A program made the position numbers and the translations under genes. This document shows, in pieces, positions 33,631 to 42,370 of a stretch of 64,000 nucleotides of DNA (positions are counted from its first letter, which is position 1; every line of letters starts with the position of its first letter). The notes under the pieces were generated by a model, which was given only the letters and a program-made list of their open reading frames with translations, was not told the origin of the DNA and did not search any database. Origin of the DNA: Betaproteobacteria bacterium HGW-Betaproteobacteria-6 (lineage in GTDB: Bacteria; Pseudomonadota; Gammaproteobacteria; Burkholderiales; Rhodocyclaceae); assembly GCA_002842145.1 (NCBI GenBank), contig PHCF01000001.1, forward strand, positions 1-64,000. Direction: 5' to 3'.

Positions 33631-33737
33631 GCCCAACCTGCCATTCCGCCTGACCTGAGCAAAAAGCCGCGCAGGCCGCCCAATTCGGACGTTATGCCCT
33701 ATGAATTCTGCGTGCTCTCCGAATCCGGGCGTTAGGT
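33631..33737 (+). other. attC-like region, possibly two fused or partial sites
   Basis: Inverse core GCCCAAC at 33631-33637, core GTTATGC at 33691-33697, and a second core GTTAGGT at 33731-33737. A near-perfect stem joins CGCCCAATTCGGA (from 33677) with TCCGAATCCGGGCG. The two cores 40 bp apart suggest recombination between two sites. Confidence 0.5.
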
Positions 33738-33852
33738 TCGTCCTGCAACGCTGGAGGCTTTAGTTCAAGTGCTTGGTTGGGGCGCAAATCCTGAACGATC
33801 ACCGCGCTCCTGCAAGCAAATTGCGGAGTGGCGCGCTCGACGAGGTGTTGCA

Positions 33853-33990
33853 TACAGCCCATTCTGCAAGCGGAGCGGCCGGAAGTTGTCTTCGCCGAGA
33901 CGTCCTTCGACAAAACGCGTCATCTGCCTACGAAACTGGGCGACCCGGTCATCCACCCGTTGTTGGTCTAAGTCGTTGTGGATGAACATG
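33853..33990 (-). pseudogene. N-terminal fragment of a nitrite/sulfite reductase hemoprotein
   Basis: The minus strand from ATG at 33990 encodes about 46 residues (MFIHNDLDQQRVDDRVAQF, then GEDNFRPLRLQNGLY). This matches the very start of CysI-type sulfite reductases (Y.EFD..LV.ERVAQFRDQ...G.L.EDEFRPLRL.NGLY). Homology stops abruptly and the frame runs into cassette-like sequence. The gene appears cut off at the integron boundary. Confidence 0.6.
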
Positions 33991-34014
33991 GTTGTCAGTG
34001 AATCCGGACTGGGG

Positions 34015-35406
34015 TCAAGGCAGGACAAAGCTGCTTTTTTCCATGACCGAAGTCGACGCGTCATGCGTGGCTGATATCTGAAAATGAATGGGCTGGATGC
34101 CTTTGGCTTCGGTATCGCTGGGCATGGCAACGGTCAGTGAAAGTGGCCGGATGCTGCCGGCATCTACCGAGAACTCACGCTCACCAACTATCCCAATGCC
34201 TGGTAGTCCGGTGACCTCAACCTTGAAACTGCGCGCCGTCTCATCGAGGTTCAACAGTTTGACCGTGTAGGCATTCTCAATCGTCCCTTCGGCCGTTTCG
34301 CGATGCAGCGCGCCGCGGTCACGCAGCACATCGACGAGCAGCAGCGAACGGTCGGAGAGCGTCCAGGCGCCCAAGAGAGTAAACACGACCAGCAAGCTGG
34401 CGTAGATAGCGACGCGCGGTCGTCCGACAAGCCCCTTCGGTGGCGCCTCCCCAGCCAGTTCCTTCTCCGACTTGAAACGGATGAGTCCGGTTGGCGCACC
34501 CACCTTGGCCATCACCTGGTCGCAGGCGTCGATGCACAGGCCGCAATTGATGCACTGATATTGCAAACCATCGCGGATGTCGATCCCGGTCGGGCAAACC
34601 TGCACACAAATCCCGCAGTCGATGCAGTCACCGGAATTACCTGCCTGGAGACGTGCGTTGCGCGGCTCACCCCGCTGGCTATCGTAAGCAACGTTCCTTG
34701 TCGTCGGGTCGAACATCACCCCCTGAAATCGCGAATAAGGGCACATGTGCTGGCAGACAGCCTCTCGCGCCAAGCCGGCCTGAACGTAGGTGAAGGCGCA
34801 GTAGAAGATGAGCCAGAAGCCTTCCCAAGGGCCAACGCTCCAGTCCGGCAAGGTGGGGAGCAGTTCGCGGATGGGCGTGAAGTACCCGACGAAGGTGATT
34901 GCTGTCCAGGCGGCGAAAATGAACCACAGGCCATGTTTGATGGTTTTGAGGCCAAGCTTGCGCGCATTCATGGGGCTCTGGTCGAGTTTCAAGCGCGCCA
35001 GATGGTCCCCTTCAACCTTGGCTTCAATCCAGGTGAAGATCGATGTGTAAACCGTTTGCGGGCAGGCGAAGCCGCAAAACAGCCGCCCGGCCAGTGCCGT
35101 GGTGAAGAACAGGGCCGTCGCCGCCAGAATGAGGACGAATGCCATCAGCAAGGCATCCTGGGGCCAAAGGACCAGTCCGAACAAATAGAACTTCTCGTGC
35201 GCGATATCCAGCAGGACAGCCTGCCGGGTGAGTCCGTTGACATCCCAGGTCAGCCAGACGGTGCCGTAGAAAATGAGCTGGGTGAACCAGACCATGGCCC
35301 AGCGCAGCGTGTTGAACTTCCCGCTCGTCGCTTTCGCGTGAATGTTCCCCTTCTTGCGGTAAAGCTCCAGCTTGGCTTCCCTTACCTTGTTGATCGGTTT
35401 GCTCAT
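34015..35406 (-). CDS. ccoG: Cytochrome c oxidase accessory protein CcoG (FixG/RdxA)
   Basis: 463 residues from ATG at 35406, which has a strong ribosome site (GGAGGG). N-terminal transmembrane helices include the CGFACPQTVYTSIF motif. Two [4Fe-4S] clusters are marked by CIDCGICVQVCPTGIDIRDG and CINCGLCIDACDQVM, and the C-terminus is an Ig-like periplasmic FixG domain. It acts in copper delivery for cbb3-type oxidase assembly. No ccoNOPQ genes are nearby. Downstream it abuts the truncated sulfite reductase fragment. Confidence 0.93.
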   Translation of the reverse strand: MSKPINKVREAKLELYRKKGNIHAKATSGKFNTLRWAMVWFTQLIFYGTVWLTWDVNGLTRQAVLLDIAHEKFYLFGLVLWPQDALLMAFVLILAATALFFTTALAGRLFCGFACPQTVYTSIFTWIEAKVEGDHLARLKLDQSPMNARKLGLKTIKHGLWFIFAAWTAITFVGYFTPIRELLPTLPDWSVGPWEGFWLIFYCAFTYVQAGLAREAVCQHMCPYSRFQGVMFDPTTRNVAYDSQRGEPRNARLQAGNSGDCIDCGICVQVCPTGIDIRDGLQYQCINCGLCIDACDQVMAKVGAPTGLIRFKSEKELAGEAPPKGLVGRPRVAIYASLLVVFTLLGAWTLSDRSLLLVDVLRDRGALHRETAEGTIENAYTVKLLNLDETARSFKVEVTGLPGIGIVGEREFSVDAGSIRPLSLTVAMPSDTEAKGIQPIHFQISATHDASTSVMEKSSFVLP

Positions 35407-35488
35407 TTCTGTTTCCCTCCTGTCACGATGGCGAGGGGTGAAATTCCCTGCCGACCACGGGAGCACAGTAAATCACCTGTTCCTTGAT

Positions 35489-35533
35489 GGAAACAGATTC
35501 AGAATTTTGGTTTTTCTATAGGAACAGATTCAC
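35489..35533 (-). promoter_or_regulatory. Direct-repeat operator candidate upstream of ccoG
   Basis: AACAGATTCA occurs at 35492-35501 and again at 35523-35532, 31 bp (three helical turns) apart, each preceded by GG or GGA. A third related CTGTTTCC lies near the ccoG start. MocR/GntR regulators often bind direct repeats, and a MocR gene is adjacent. Confidence 0.4.
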
Positions 35534-35570
35534 GAGCCAGAAGCGTGATCACGTCGCGCGATGGGCTGCG

Positions 35571-36983
35571 CTAGAGCTGTTGGCTGATCAGTTGCCCCAA
35601 TGTCGCCATGGCGGCATCCAAGCGACCGGAGTCCGGATGTCCGAAGTTGAGTCGCAGGTGATGGCTGAATTCTCGTTTGGCCGAGAAGATGGGGCCCGGG
35701 GCGATACTGATGCCTTCGCCAAGTGCCTGCTGATGCAACAACAACGTATCGACTTTGGATGGCAACTCCAGCCAGAGGAAATAACCCCCCTGCGGCCGGG
35801 CCAGTTTCGTTCCGGGCGGGAAGTAACGCTCAATGGCTTGAACGAGTGCGACCTCCTGCGCGGCAAGCCTATTCCGCAAATGGCGGAGATGGTTTTCGTA
35901 GCCGCCATGCTTGAGGTAGTCAGCAACGGCAATCTGAACGGGGATGGTTGTTGCCAGACTCAACGAGAGTTTTTGCCGTTGGATATCGCGCGCATAACGC
36001 CCCGCTGCCACCCAGCCGAGACGGTAGCCAGGCGCCAGACTCTTCGAGAACGAAGAGACATGCATGACCAGGCCGGTCCGGTCCTCTGCCTTGCTACAAA
36101 GAGGTGCCTGTTGGCAAAAATACAGTTCGTTGTATACATCGTCCTCAATGAGCGGAACGTCGTGGCGTCCGAGCAGTTCCAGCAAGGCCATTTTGTTCTC
36201 ATCCGATACCCTGCTGCCTGTCGGATTGGCGAAGTTGAGCATGAACAGGCAGGTCTTGATGGGGTGGTGCCGTAGGGCATCCTCCAAGGCTGACAAACTG
36301 ACCCCTTCTCGGGGATGACTCGGGATTTCGATGACCTTGAGGCCCAGGCGTTCACTTGCCTGCAAGCCGGCGTAAAAAGTGGGTGATTCGATGGCGATCA
36401 GATCGCCGGGGCGGGTGACTGCCTGGAGGCATAAGTTGAGTCCCTCCATGGCGCCAGAGGTGATGACGATTTCCTGCGGGGAGACATTCGCTCCTTGCGC
36501 CAGGTAGCGTAAAGCCAATTGACGGCGTAATTCTTCGTTGCCAGGGGGCAGGTCCGTTACCGTTGCCAACGGGTCAAACTTGCGCGCTGCCTGGGCGAGA
36601 TAGCGTCCGAGCTTGTCGAGCGGGAACAGATAGGGGCTGGGAAAGCTGGAGCCGAGCGGTACAACAGAAGGGTCGCGAACGCTATCCAGTATCTGGAAAA
36701 TGAAATCGCTGACCCGAAGATCAGTGGAGCCGCCGACCGGGTGCGTCATTTCAGGCTCTGGTAAGTTTTGCCCCAAACGAGCCCGCACGAAATAGCCTGA
36801 TTTCGGCCGTGCTTCTATCAGTCCTCGGCTCTCCAGCAGGTAATACGCCTGAGTGACGGTTATCGGGCTTATGTCGTGAATTCGACACGCATTTCGAACG
36901 GATGGAAGTTTTTCACCTGGGCGCAGAACGCCCTCAAGAATCAGCTTTTCGGTTTGGTCGGCAAGCTCTTGGTAGCGGCTCAT
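35571..36983 (-). CDS. MocR-type transcription regulator (GntR winged helix fused to PLP aminotransferase-like domain)
   Basis: 470 residues. Residues 1-70 are a GntR winged helix (LILEGVLRPGEKLPSVR, ISPITVTQAYYLLESRGLIEA). The rest is an aspartate-aminotransferase-like fold with the PLP lysine in SSFSKSLAPGYRLGW and the preceding FANPTGSRVS and IEDDVYNEL motifs. It is probably a regulator responding to PLP or an amino compound rather than an enzyme. It is transcribed toward ccoG with 164 bp between, where direct repeats lie. Confidence 0.9.
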   Translation of the reverse strand: MSRYQELADQTEKLILEGVLRPGEKLPSVRNACRIHDISPITVTQAYYLLESRGLIEARPKSGYFVRARLGQNLPEPEMTHPVGGSTDLRVSDFIFQILDSVRDPSVVPLGSSFPSPYLFPLDKLGRYLAQAARKFDPLATVTDLPPGNEELRRQLALRYLAQGANVSPQEIVITSGAMEGLNLCLQAVTRPGDLIAIESPTFYAGLQASERLGLKVIEIPSHPREGVSLSALEDALRHHPIKTCLFMLNFANPTGSRVSDENKMALLELLGRHDVPLIEDDVYNELYFCQQAPLCSKAEDRTGLVMHVSSFSKSLAPGYRLGWVAAGRYARDIQRQKLSLSLATTIPVQIAVADYLKHGGYENHLRHLRNRLAAQEVALVQAIERYFPPGTKLARPQGGYFLWLELPSKVDTLLLHQQALGEGISIAPGPIFSAKREFSHHLRLNFGHPDSGRLDAAMATLGQLISQQL

Positions 36984-37061
36984 GAAGGCATGGTATCAGG
37001 CTGTGTTCCGTGGCGATTGGGTGGGCATCAAGGAACAGGCCGTATTGGACGACCGGGCAAC

Positions 37062-37088
37062 AAAAAACCCCGCACTGGCGGGGTTTTT
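37062..37088. terminator. Rho-independent terminator, bidirectional
   Basis: A6 CCCCGC - ACTG - GCGGGG T5: a 6-bp GC stem with A- and T-runs on its sides. It serves the tRNA on the minus strand. No gene ends close by on the plus strand. Confidence 0.85.
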
Positions 37089-37121
37089 GGGGACTACCGT
37101 GGATCACGATAGTTGAGAATC

Positions 37122-37197
37122 TGGTGCGTCCTGACGGGCTCGAACCGCCGACATTCTGCGTGTAAGGCAGACGCTCTACCAACTGAGCTAAGAACGC
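37122..37197 (-). tRNA. tRNA-Val (anticodon UAC)
   Basis: The minus strand folds as a standard cloverleaf. The acceptor is GCGTTCT/AGGACGC plus encoded CCA, the D arm carries TAGCTCAGTTGGTAGAGC, and the anticodon stem-loop TCTGCCTTACACGCAGA carries TAC. The T arm is GGCGGTTCGAGCCCGTC. 76 nt with CCA, followed by a terminator 34 bp downstream. Confidence 0.95.
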
Positions 37198-37335
37198 TTG
37201 GGCGCGCATTATAACGAATTAAGCGCGTTGCGCCAGTGTTCCGGATGAGGTTGAGCTGTTTGGCGCTTCGCCCGGGCGTGTGGAAATCGTTGTGCGGCGA
37301 GAGAACTTCGTTATTTGTTGGTAATCTACGAGTCG

Positions 37336-38709
37336 ATGCCCGCCAATTCTCCAGTTCAATTTACCTTGCCCGCCCTGGCTGGCTTGAAACTCTCCGAATT
37401 GATCTCGGCGCTCAGTCACGCGCTCGACATTACCGAAGGGCAGCCGGAAGGCCACTGCGTGCGTTGTTGCTGGATCGGCATGCACATAGGCCGTCGCCTC
37501 GGTCTCGGTGACGACGATCTGTGGAGTCTCTACTACACCTTGCTGCTCAAGGATCTGGGCTGCAGCAGCAACGCGGCGCGCATCTGCGAGCTGTACCTGA
37601 CCGACGACCTGAGCTTCAAGCGCGATTTCAAGAAGGTCGGCGACAGCCTGCCCAGGGTGCTTCAGTTCGTGCTCAGCCATACCGGGCTCAGGGCGCCGCT
37701 GGCCGAACGTTTCCGCAGCGTCATGACGATCATGCGCGATGGCGAACAGATCGCCACCGAGCTGATCGCCACGCGCTGCCAGCGCGGTGCCGAAATTGCC
37801 CGCCTGCTGCGTTTTCCCGAAAGCGTCTCGGCTGGCATCTACAGTCTGGACGAGCATTTCAACGGTCAGGGCAAGCCGCAGGGCCTGGCCGGCGAGGCGA
37901 TACCGCTCTATTCGCGGATAGCGCTGCTGGCTCAGGTGATCGATGTCTTTCATACCTCCGGCGGCCCGCTGGCGGCTTTCGACGAGGTTCGGCAGCGCGC
38001 CGGTGGCTGGTTCGATCCCGATCTGGTGGCGGCATTTGAGCAATTGGAGGGCGATGACGCCTTCTGGAAAATCCTGGCTTCACCCGATGTCATGATGGCG
38101 GTGCTGGCACTTGAGCCGGCCGGTCATGTCGTGGCGCTCGATGATGATTATCTCGACGACATCGCCGCCGCCTTCGGGCAGGTCGTTGACTCGAAGAGCC
38201 CCTATACCAGCGGGCACAGCACACGGGTTGCGCTTTACGCCGACTTGATCGCCGAAGCGCTGGGCTTGGCGGCGGACCGTCGGCGCTGGCTGAAGCGGGG
38301 CGCGCTGCTCCACGACGTCGGCAAGCTCGGTGTCAGCAACAGCGTGCTCGACAAGCCCGGCAAGCTCGACGATGAGGAGTGGGAGGCGGTCAAGGCGCAC
38401 GCCATGTACACCGAGACAATCCTCTCGCGCATCGACGCTTTTACCGAGCTGGCGCAGGTGTCGGCCGCCCACCACGAGCGCTTCGACGGCAAGGGCTATC
38501 CGCGCGGCGTGACCGCGAAAGATATCTGCCTCGAAACGCGGATCATCACGACGGCCGATATTTTCGACGCGATCACCGCCGAACGCCCGTATCGCGGCGC
38601 TGTGCCGATTCCCAAGACGCTGGAAATCATGGCCGAGAATGTTGGCACGGCCATCGACGCGAAATGTTTTGACGCGCTGAAACAGGCACTTGCCCGCCTG
38701 CCGGCCTGA
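37336..38709 (+). CDS. HD-GYP domain protein (probable cyclic-di-GMP phosphodiesterase)
   Basis: 457 residues. The C-terminal domain has the HD-GYP motifs SKSPYTSGHSTRVA, LLHDVGKLGVSNSVLDKPGKLD, HHERFDGKGYPRG and the following RIITTADIFDAI, so it should hydrolyse cyclic-di-GMP. The N-terminal half looks like a second, degenerate HD-type domain (EGHCVRCCWIGMHIGRRLG, YYTLLLKDLGCSSNA), perhaps a sensor. ATG at 37336 was chosen over TTG at 37315. Confidence 0.9.
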   Translation: MPANSPVQFTLPALAGLKLSELISALSHALDITEGQPEGHCVRCCWIGMHIGRRLGLGDDDLWSLYYTLLLKDLGCSSNAARICELYLTDDLSFKRDFKKVGDSLPRVLQFVLSHTGLRAPLAERFRSVMTIMRDGEQIATELIATRCQRGAEIARLLRFPESVSAGIYSLDEHFNGQGKPQGLAGEAIPLYSRIALLAQVIDVFHTSGGPLAAFDEVRQRAGGWFDPDLVAAFEQLEGDDAFWKILASPDVMMAVLALEPAGHVVALDDDYLDDIAAAFGQVVDSKSPYTSGHSTRVALYADLIAEALGLAADRRRWLKRGALLHDVGKLGVSNSVLDKPGKLDDEEWEAVKAHAMYTETILSRIDAFTELAQVSAAHHERFDGKGYPRGVTAKDICLETRIITTADIFDAITAERPYRGAVPIPKTLEIMAENVGTAIDAKCFDALKQALARLPA

Positions 38710-38766
38710 ATCCCCCGTAAAATACGCCCTTTGTTTGCCGGCCCGTCCGGATAAGGTTTCCATCGC

Positions 38767-40098
38767 ATGACTATTCAGCAAAAAGTGCCGACCGTCGGCT
38801 TCGTTTCCCTCGGCTGCCCGAAGGCTTCTTCCGATGCCGAGCGCATCCTGACCAAGCTGCGCGCCGAAGGCTACGAGATTTCGCCGAGCTACGACAATTC
38901 CGACCTGGTGATCGTCAATACCTGCGGCTTCATCGACGCCGCCGTCGAGGAGTCGCTCGATGCCATCGGCGAAGCCTTGAACGAGAACGGCAAGGTCATC
39001 GTCACCGGCTGCCTCGGCGCCAAGGGCGATATCGTGCAATCGACGCACCCGGCCGTGCTCGCCGTCACCGGCCCGCATGCGGCCGATGAGGTCATGGGCT
39101 ACGTGCACACGCACCTGCCCAAGCCGCACGACCCGTATTCCGACCTGGTGCCGCCGCAGGGCGTGCGCCTGACGCCGGACCACTTTGCCTACCTGAAGAT
39201 TTCCGAAGGCTGCAACCACAGCTGCACCTTCTGCATCATCCCGTCGCTGCGCGGCCCGCTCGTTTCCCGCCCGGTCGGCGATGTGCTGGCCGAAGCTGAA
39301 AACCTGGCCCGGGCCGGCGTCAAGGAGATTCTGGTTATTTCGCAGGACACCAGCGCCTACGGCGTCGATCTCAAGTACCGCACGGCCTTCTGGGGCGGAA
39401 AGCCGGTCAAGTCCCGCCTCAAGGAGTTGTGCGAGGCGCTGGCCAGCTTCGGCATCTGGGTCCGCCTGCATTACGTTTACCCGTACCCCTCGGTCGATGA
39501 CGTTATCCCGCTGATGGCCGAAGGCAAGATCCTGCCTTACCTCGACGTGCCTTTCCAGCACGCCAGCCCGACCATTTTGAAAGCGATGAAGCGCCCGGCC
39601 TCGGCCGAAAACACGCTGGAACGCATTGCCAAGTGGCGGGAGATCTGCCCGGAAATCGTCATCCGCTCGACCTTCATCACCGGCTTCCCCGGCGAGACCG
39701 ACGAGGATTTCGATCAACTGATCCAGTTCCTCGAGGATGCAAAACTCGATCGCGTCGGCGCTTTTGCCTATTCGCCGGTCGAAGGGGCCAAGGCCAACGA
39801 ACTGGGCGAACTGCTGCCCGAGGACGTGCGCGAAGATCGCCGGCGCTGGCTGATGCAGGTCCAGGAAGATATTTCCGCCGCCAAGCTCGAAGCCAAGATC
39901 GACACGGTCATTCAGGTGCTGGTCGACGCTGTTGATGAGGAAGGCACGATTGCCCGTTCCAAGGCCGACGCGCCGGAAATCGATGGCGTGGTGTACATCG
40001 ATGGTCACTTCGACGCCCAGCCCGGCGATTTCATGCAGGTCAAGGTCATCGACGCCGACCACCACGACTTGTACGCCCAGCCGGTCGGGCAGGGCTAA
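38767..40098 (+). CDS. rimO: Ribosomal protein S12 methylthiotransferase RimO
   Basis: 443 residues. The UPF0004 N-domain opens with [18 protein letters not shown] and has further cysteines in VNTCGFID and VTGCLG. The radical-SAM motif [15 protein letters not shown] lies near residue 150 and a TRAM domain is at the C-terminus. It adds a methylthio group to Asp of ribosomal protein S12. Full length. Confidence 0.96.
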   Translation: MTIQQKVPTVGFVSLGCPKASSDAERILTKLRAEGYEISPSYDNSDLVIVNTCGFIDAAVEESLDAIGEALNENGKVIVTGCLGAKGDIVQSTHPAVLAVTGPHAADEVMGYVHTHLPKPHDPYSDLVPPQGVRLTPDHFAYLKISEGCNHSCTFCIIPSLRGPLVSRPVGDVLAEAENLARAGVKEILVISQDTSAYGVDLKYRTAFWGGKPVKSRLKELCEALASFGIWVRLHYVYPYPSVDDVIPLMAEGKILPYLDVPFQHASPTILKAMKRPASAENTLERIAKWREICPEIVIRSTFITGFPGETDEDFDQLIQFLEDAKLDRVGAFAYSPVEGAKANELGELLPEDVREDRRRWLMQVQEDISAAKLEAKIDTVIQVLVDAVDEEGTIARSKADAPEIDGVVYIDGHFDAQPGDFMQVKVIDADHHDLYAQPVGQG

Positions 40099-40104
40099 AC
40101 TGCC

Positions 40105-40971
40105 GTGGCCCGGCCGCGTCTCGGTATCGCGCTCGGTTCCGGCTCGGCGCGTGGCTGGGCTCACATCGGCGTGTTGCGCGCCCTGCAGGAGGCCGGCATC
40201 GAGCCGGACGTCGTGTGCGGCACCTCGATCGGTGCCTTTGTCGGTGCCGCCTACGCCTCGGGCGATCTCGACAAGCTCGAGTCCTGGGTGGGCGGACTGA
40301 GCCGGAGCGATGTGCTCGGCTTCTTCGATGTCAGCCTGACGGGCGGGTTGATCAAGGGCGCAAAGTTGCTCGACTTTGCCTCGACCTCCTTCCTTGACAA
40401 CACCTTTGCCGATCTCGACCGGCCCTTTGCCTGCGTTGCCACTGACCTGGCTACGGGGCGCGAAATCTGGTTGCGCGAGGGATCGGTCGCCGACGCGGTA
40501 CGTGCCTCGATCGCGCTGCCCGGTCTGTTTTCACCGCAATTGCTCGACGAGCGTTTCCTGGTCGATGGCGGCCTGGTCAATCCAGTGCCGGTTTCGCTGT
40601 GTCGGGTGCTTGAGGCCGAAGTGGTGATCGCCGTCGATCTCGGCATGGACATGCTGACCACGCTGCAGCGCCGCAACGGCAAGCCGGCGGCAGACGGTGG
40701 CGGCTGGCGCAATGCCGTCGGTCGCTGGTTTGGCGGCGGCGAGGCGACGCCGGTCCTGCCTTCGCTGGCCGATGTGGTGAGCAACAGCATCGCCATCATG
40801 CAGGGCCGTATCTCGCGTTCGCGCCTGGCTGGTGAGCCGGCCGACGTGCTCATCACGCCGCGTCTCGGGCAACTCAACCTGCTCGACTACCATCGTGCCG
40901 GCGAAGCCATTGCCGCCGGGCGCAAGGCTGCTGAACACATGCTGCCGCTCCTCCACTCCCTGCTCGATTGA
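40105..40971 (+). CDS. Patatin-like phospholipase/esterase (NTE/RssA family)
   Basis: 288 residues, GTG start 6 bp after rimO. Family motifs are the oxyanion loop GSGSARGWAHIGVL, the nucleophile elbow VVCGTSIGAFVGA and the catalytic Asp in FLVDGGLVNPVPV. There is no signal peptide, so it is a cytoplasmic or membrane-associated serine hydrolase, substrate unknown. Confidence 0.92.
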   Translation: MARPRLGIALGSGSARGWAHIGVLRALQEAGIEPDVVCGTSIGAFVGAAYASGDLDKLESWVGGLSRSDVLGFFDVSLTGGLIKGAKLLDFASTSFLDNTFADLDRPFACVATDLATGREIWLREGSVADAVRASIALPGLFSPQLLDERFLVDGGLVNPVPVSLCRVLEAEVVIAVDLGMDMLTTLQRRNGKPAADGGGWRNAVGRWFGGGEATPVLPSLADVVSNSIAIMQGRISRSRLAGEPADVLITPRLGQLNLLDYHRAGEAIAAGRKAAEHMLPLLHSLLD

Positions 40972-40978
40972 CGACGCC

Positions 40979-42370
40979 ATGCCTGATTCCCTGATCGCTC
41001 GCCTCGTTGCGCTGGTCGGACCGGCCCAGGTGCTGACCGAGCCGGCCGACATGGCGCCCTTCGTCACCGACTGGCGCGGCCGTTATCGCGGCGCCGCGCA
41101 ATGCGTCGTTCGTCCCGGCAATAGCACCGAGGTGGCGGCGGTCGTCAAAGCCTGTGCCGAAGCCGGTGTGGCCATCGTCCCGCAGGGCGGCAACACCAGC
41201 CTGTGCGGCGCGGCAACGCCGGACGACTCAGGCGGCGCGGTGGTCGTCAGTTTGAGCCGTCTCAATCGCATTCTTACGGTCGACCGGGAAAACAGCACGA
41301 TTTCAGTCGAGGCCGGCTGTACGCTGGCCGCTGTCCAGGAGGCTGCGCGCGCCGCCGACCGGCTCTTTCCGCTGGCCCTGGCGTCGGAAGGGACGTGCCA
41401 GATCGGTGGCAACCTGTCGACCAATGCGGGGGGGGTCCAGGTTCTGCGTTATGGCAACACCCGCGAACTGACGCTCGGCCTTGAGGTGGTCCTGCCTAAC
41501 GGCGACATCTGGAACGGCCTGCGCGGTCTGCGCAAGGACAACACCGGCTACGATCTCAAACAGCTATTTATCGGCGCCGAAGGCACGCTGGGCATCATCA
41601 CTGGCGCCGTGCTCAAGCTTTTTCCGCTGCCCAAAAGGCTGCTTACCTGCTGGCTGAACGTCGTTTCGCCGGCTGCTGCGGTCGACCTGCTGAATTCGGC
41701 AAAAACCGATTTTGACGCGCAACTGACGGCCTTCGAGCTGGTTTCGGAAACGGCGCTCGGGCTGGTCCTCGAGCACATTCCCGATACGATGCGGCCGTGC
41801 GAACCCTCGCCATGGTACGTCCTGGCCGAGTTTTCAGATGCCGAGCCGGCCGCCGTCGAAGCCTGGCTGGCCGGGCGAATCGATAGCGGAGACGTCTCCG
41901 ACGGCGTCGTCGCCCAGTCGGAAACCCAGGCCAAAAAGCTGTGGGCGCTGCGCGAGAGCATTTCGGAGGCGCAGAAGATCGAGGGCATCAGCATCAAGCA
42001 CGACATTTCAGTGCCGGTGTCGCGTATTCCCGAATTTCTGGCGACGGCGGATGCGGCGCTGGCCAGCGCGTTTCCCGGTATCCGCGTGGTTGCCTTTGGC
42101 CATGTCGGCGACGGCAATCTGCATTACAACCTGTCGCAGGCCGATGCCCACGATAACGCCGCTTTCCTCGCCAGCGAGTCCGAGGTGCATCGTATCGTTC
42201 ATGATGCGGTGCACGCCCTGAACGGTTCGATTTCGGCAGAACACGGCATCGGCCAGCTCAAGCGCGAGGAGATCCTGCGTTACAAGAGCGCTGTCGACGT
42301 GGCGCTCATGCATTCGCTCAAGCAGGCGCTCGATCCGCGCGGCCTGATGAATCCCGGCAAGGTGCTTTGA
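40979..42370 (+). CDS. FAD-binding oxidoreductase (D-lactate/2-hydroxyacid dehydrogenase type)
   Basis: 463 residues. The PCMH-type FAD-binding domain has VVPQGGNTSLCGAATP and GTCQIGGNLSTNAGGVQVLRYG, and the C-terminal FAD-oxidase domain has VAFGHVGDGNLHYN and SAEHGIGQLKREE. Such enzymes oxidise D-lactate, glycolate or D-2-hydroxyglutarate; the substrate cannot be fixed from sequence alone. It starts 7 bp after the patatin gene. Confidence 0.9.
   Translation: MPDSLIARLVALVGPAQVLTEPADMAPFVTDWRGRYRGAAQCVVRPGNSTEVAAVVKACAEAGVAIVPQGGNTSLCGAATPDDSGGAVVVSLSRLNRILTVDRENSTISVEAGCTLAAVQEAARAADRLFPLALASEGTCQIGGNLSTNAGGVQVLRYGNTRELTLGLEVVLPNGDIWNGLRGLRKDNTGYDLKQLFIGAEGTLGIITGAVLKLFPLPKRLLTCWLNVVSPAAAVDLLNSAKTDFDAQLTAFELVSETALGLVLEHIPDTMRPCEPSPWYVLAEFSDAEPAAVEAWLAGRIDSGDVSDGVVAQSETQAKKLWALRESISEAQKIEGISIKHDISVPVSRIPEFLATADAALASAFPGIRVVAFGHVGDGNLHYNLSQADAHDNAAFLASESEVHRIVHDAVHALNGSISAEHGIGQLKREEILRYKSAVDVALMHSLKQALDPRGLMNPGKVL

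Noticed and set aside
33765..34130. 121-codon minus-strand frame over the ccoG end
   Set aside because: Only the inner 46 codons resemble a protein (sulfite reductase start); the rest overlaps ccoG in another frame or enters cassette sequence.
38080..40164. 694-codon minus-strand frame opposite the HD-GYP and rimO genes
   Set aside because: It is antisense to two confidently identified genes. Low-complexity composition and no motifs.
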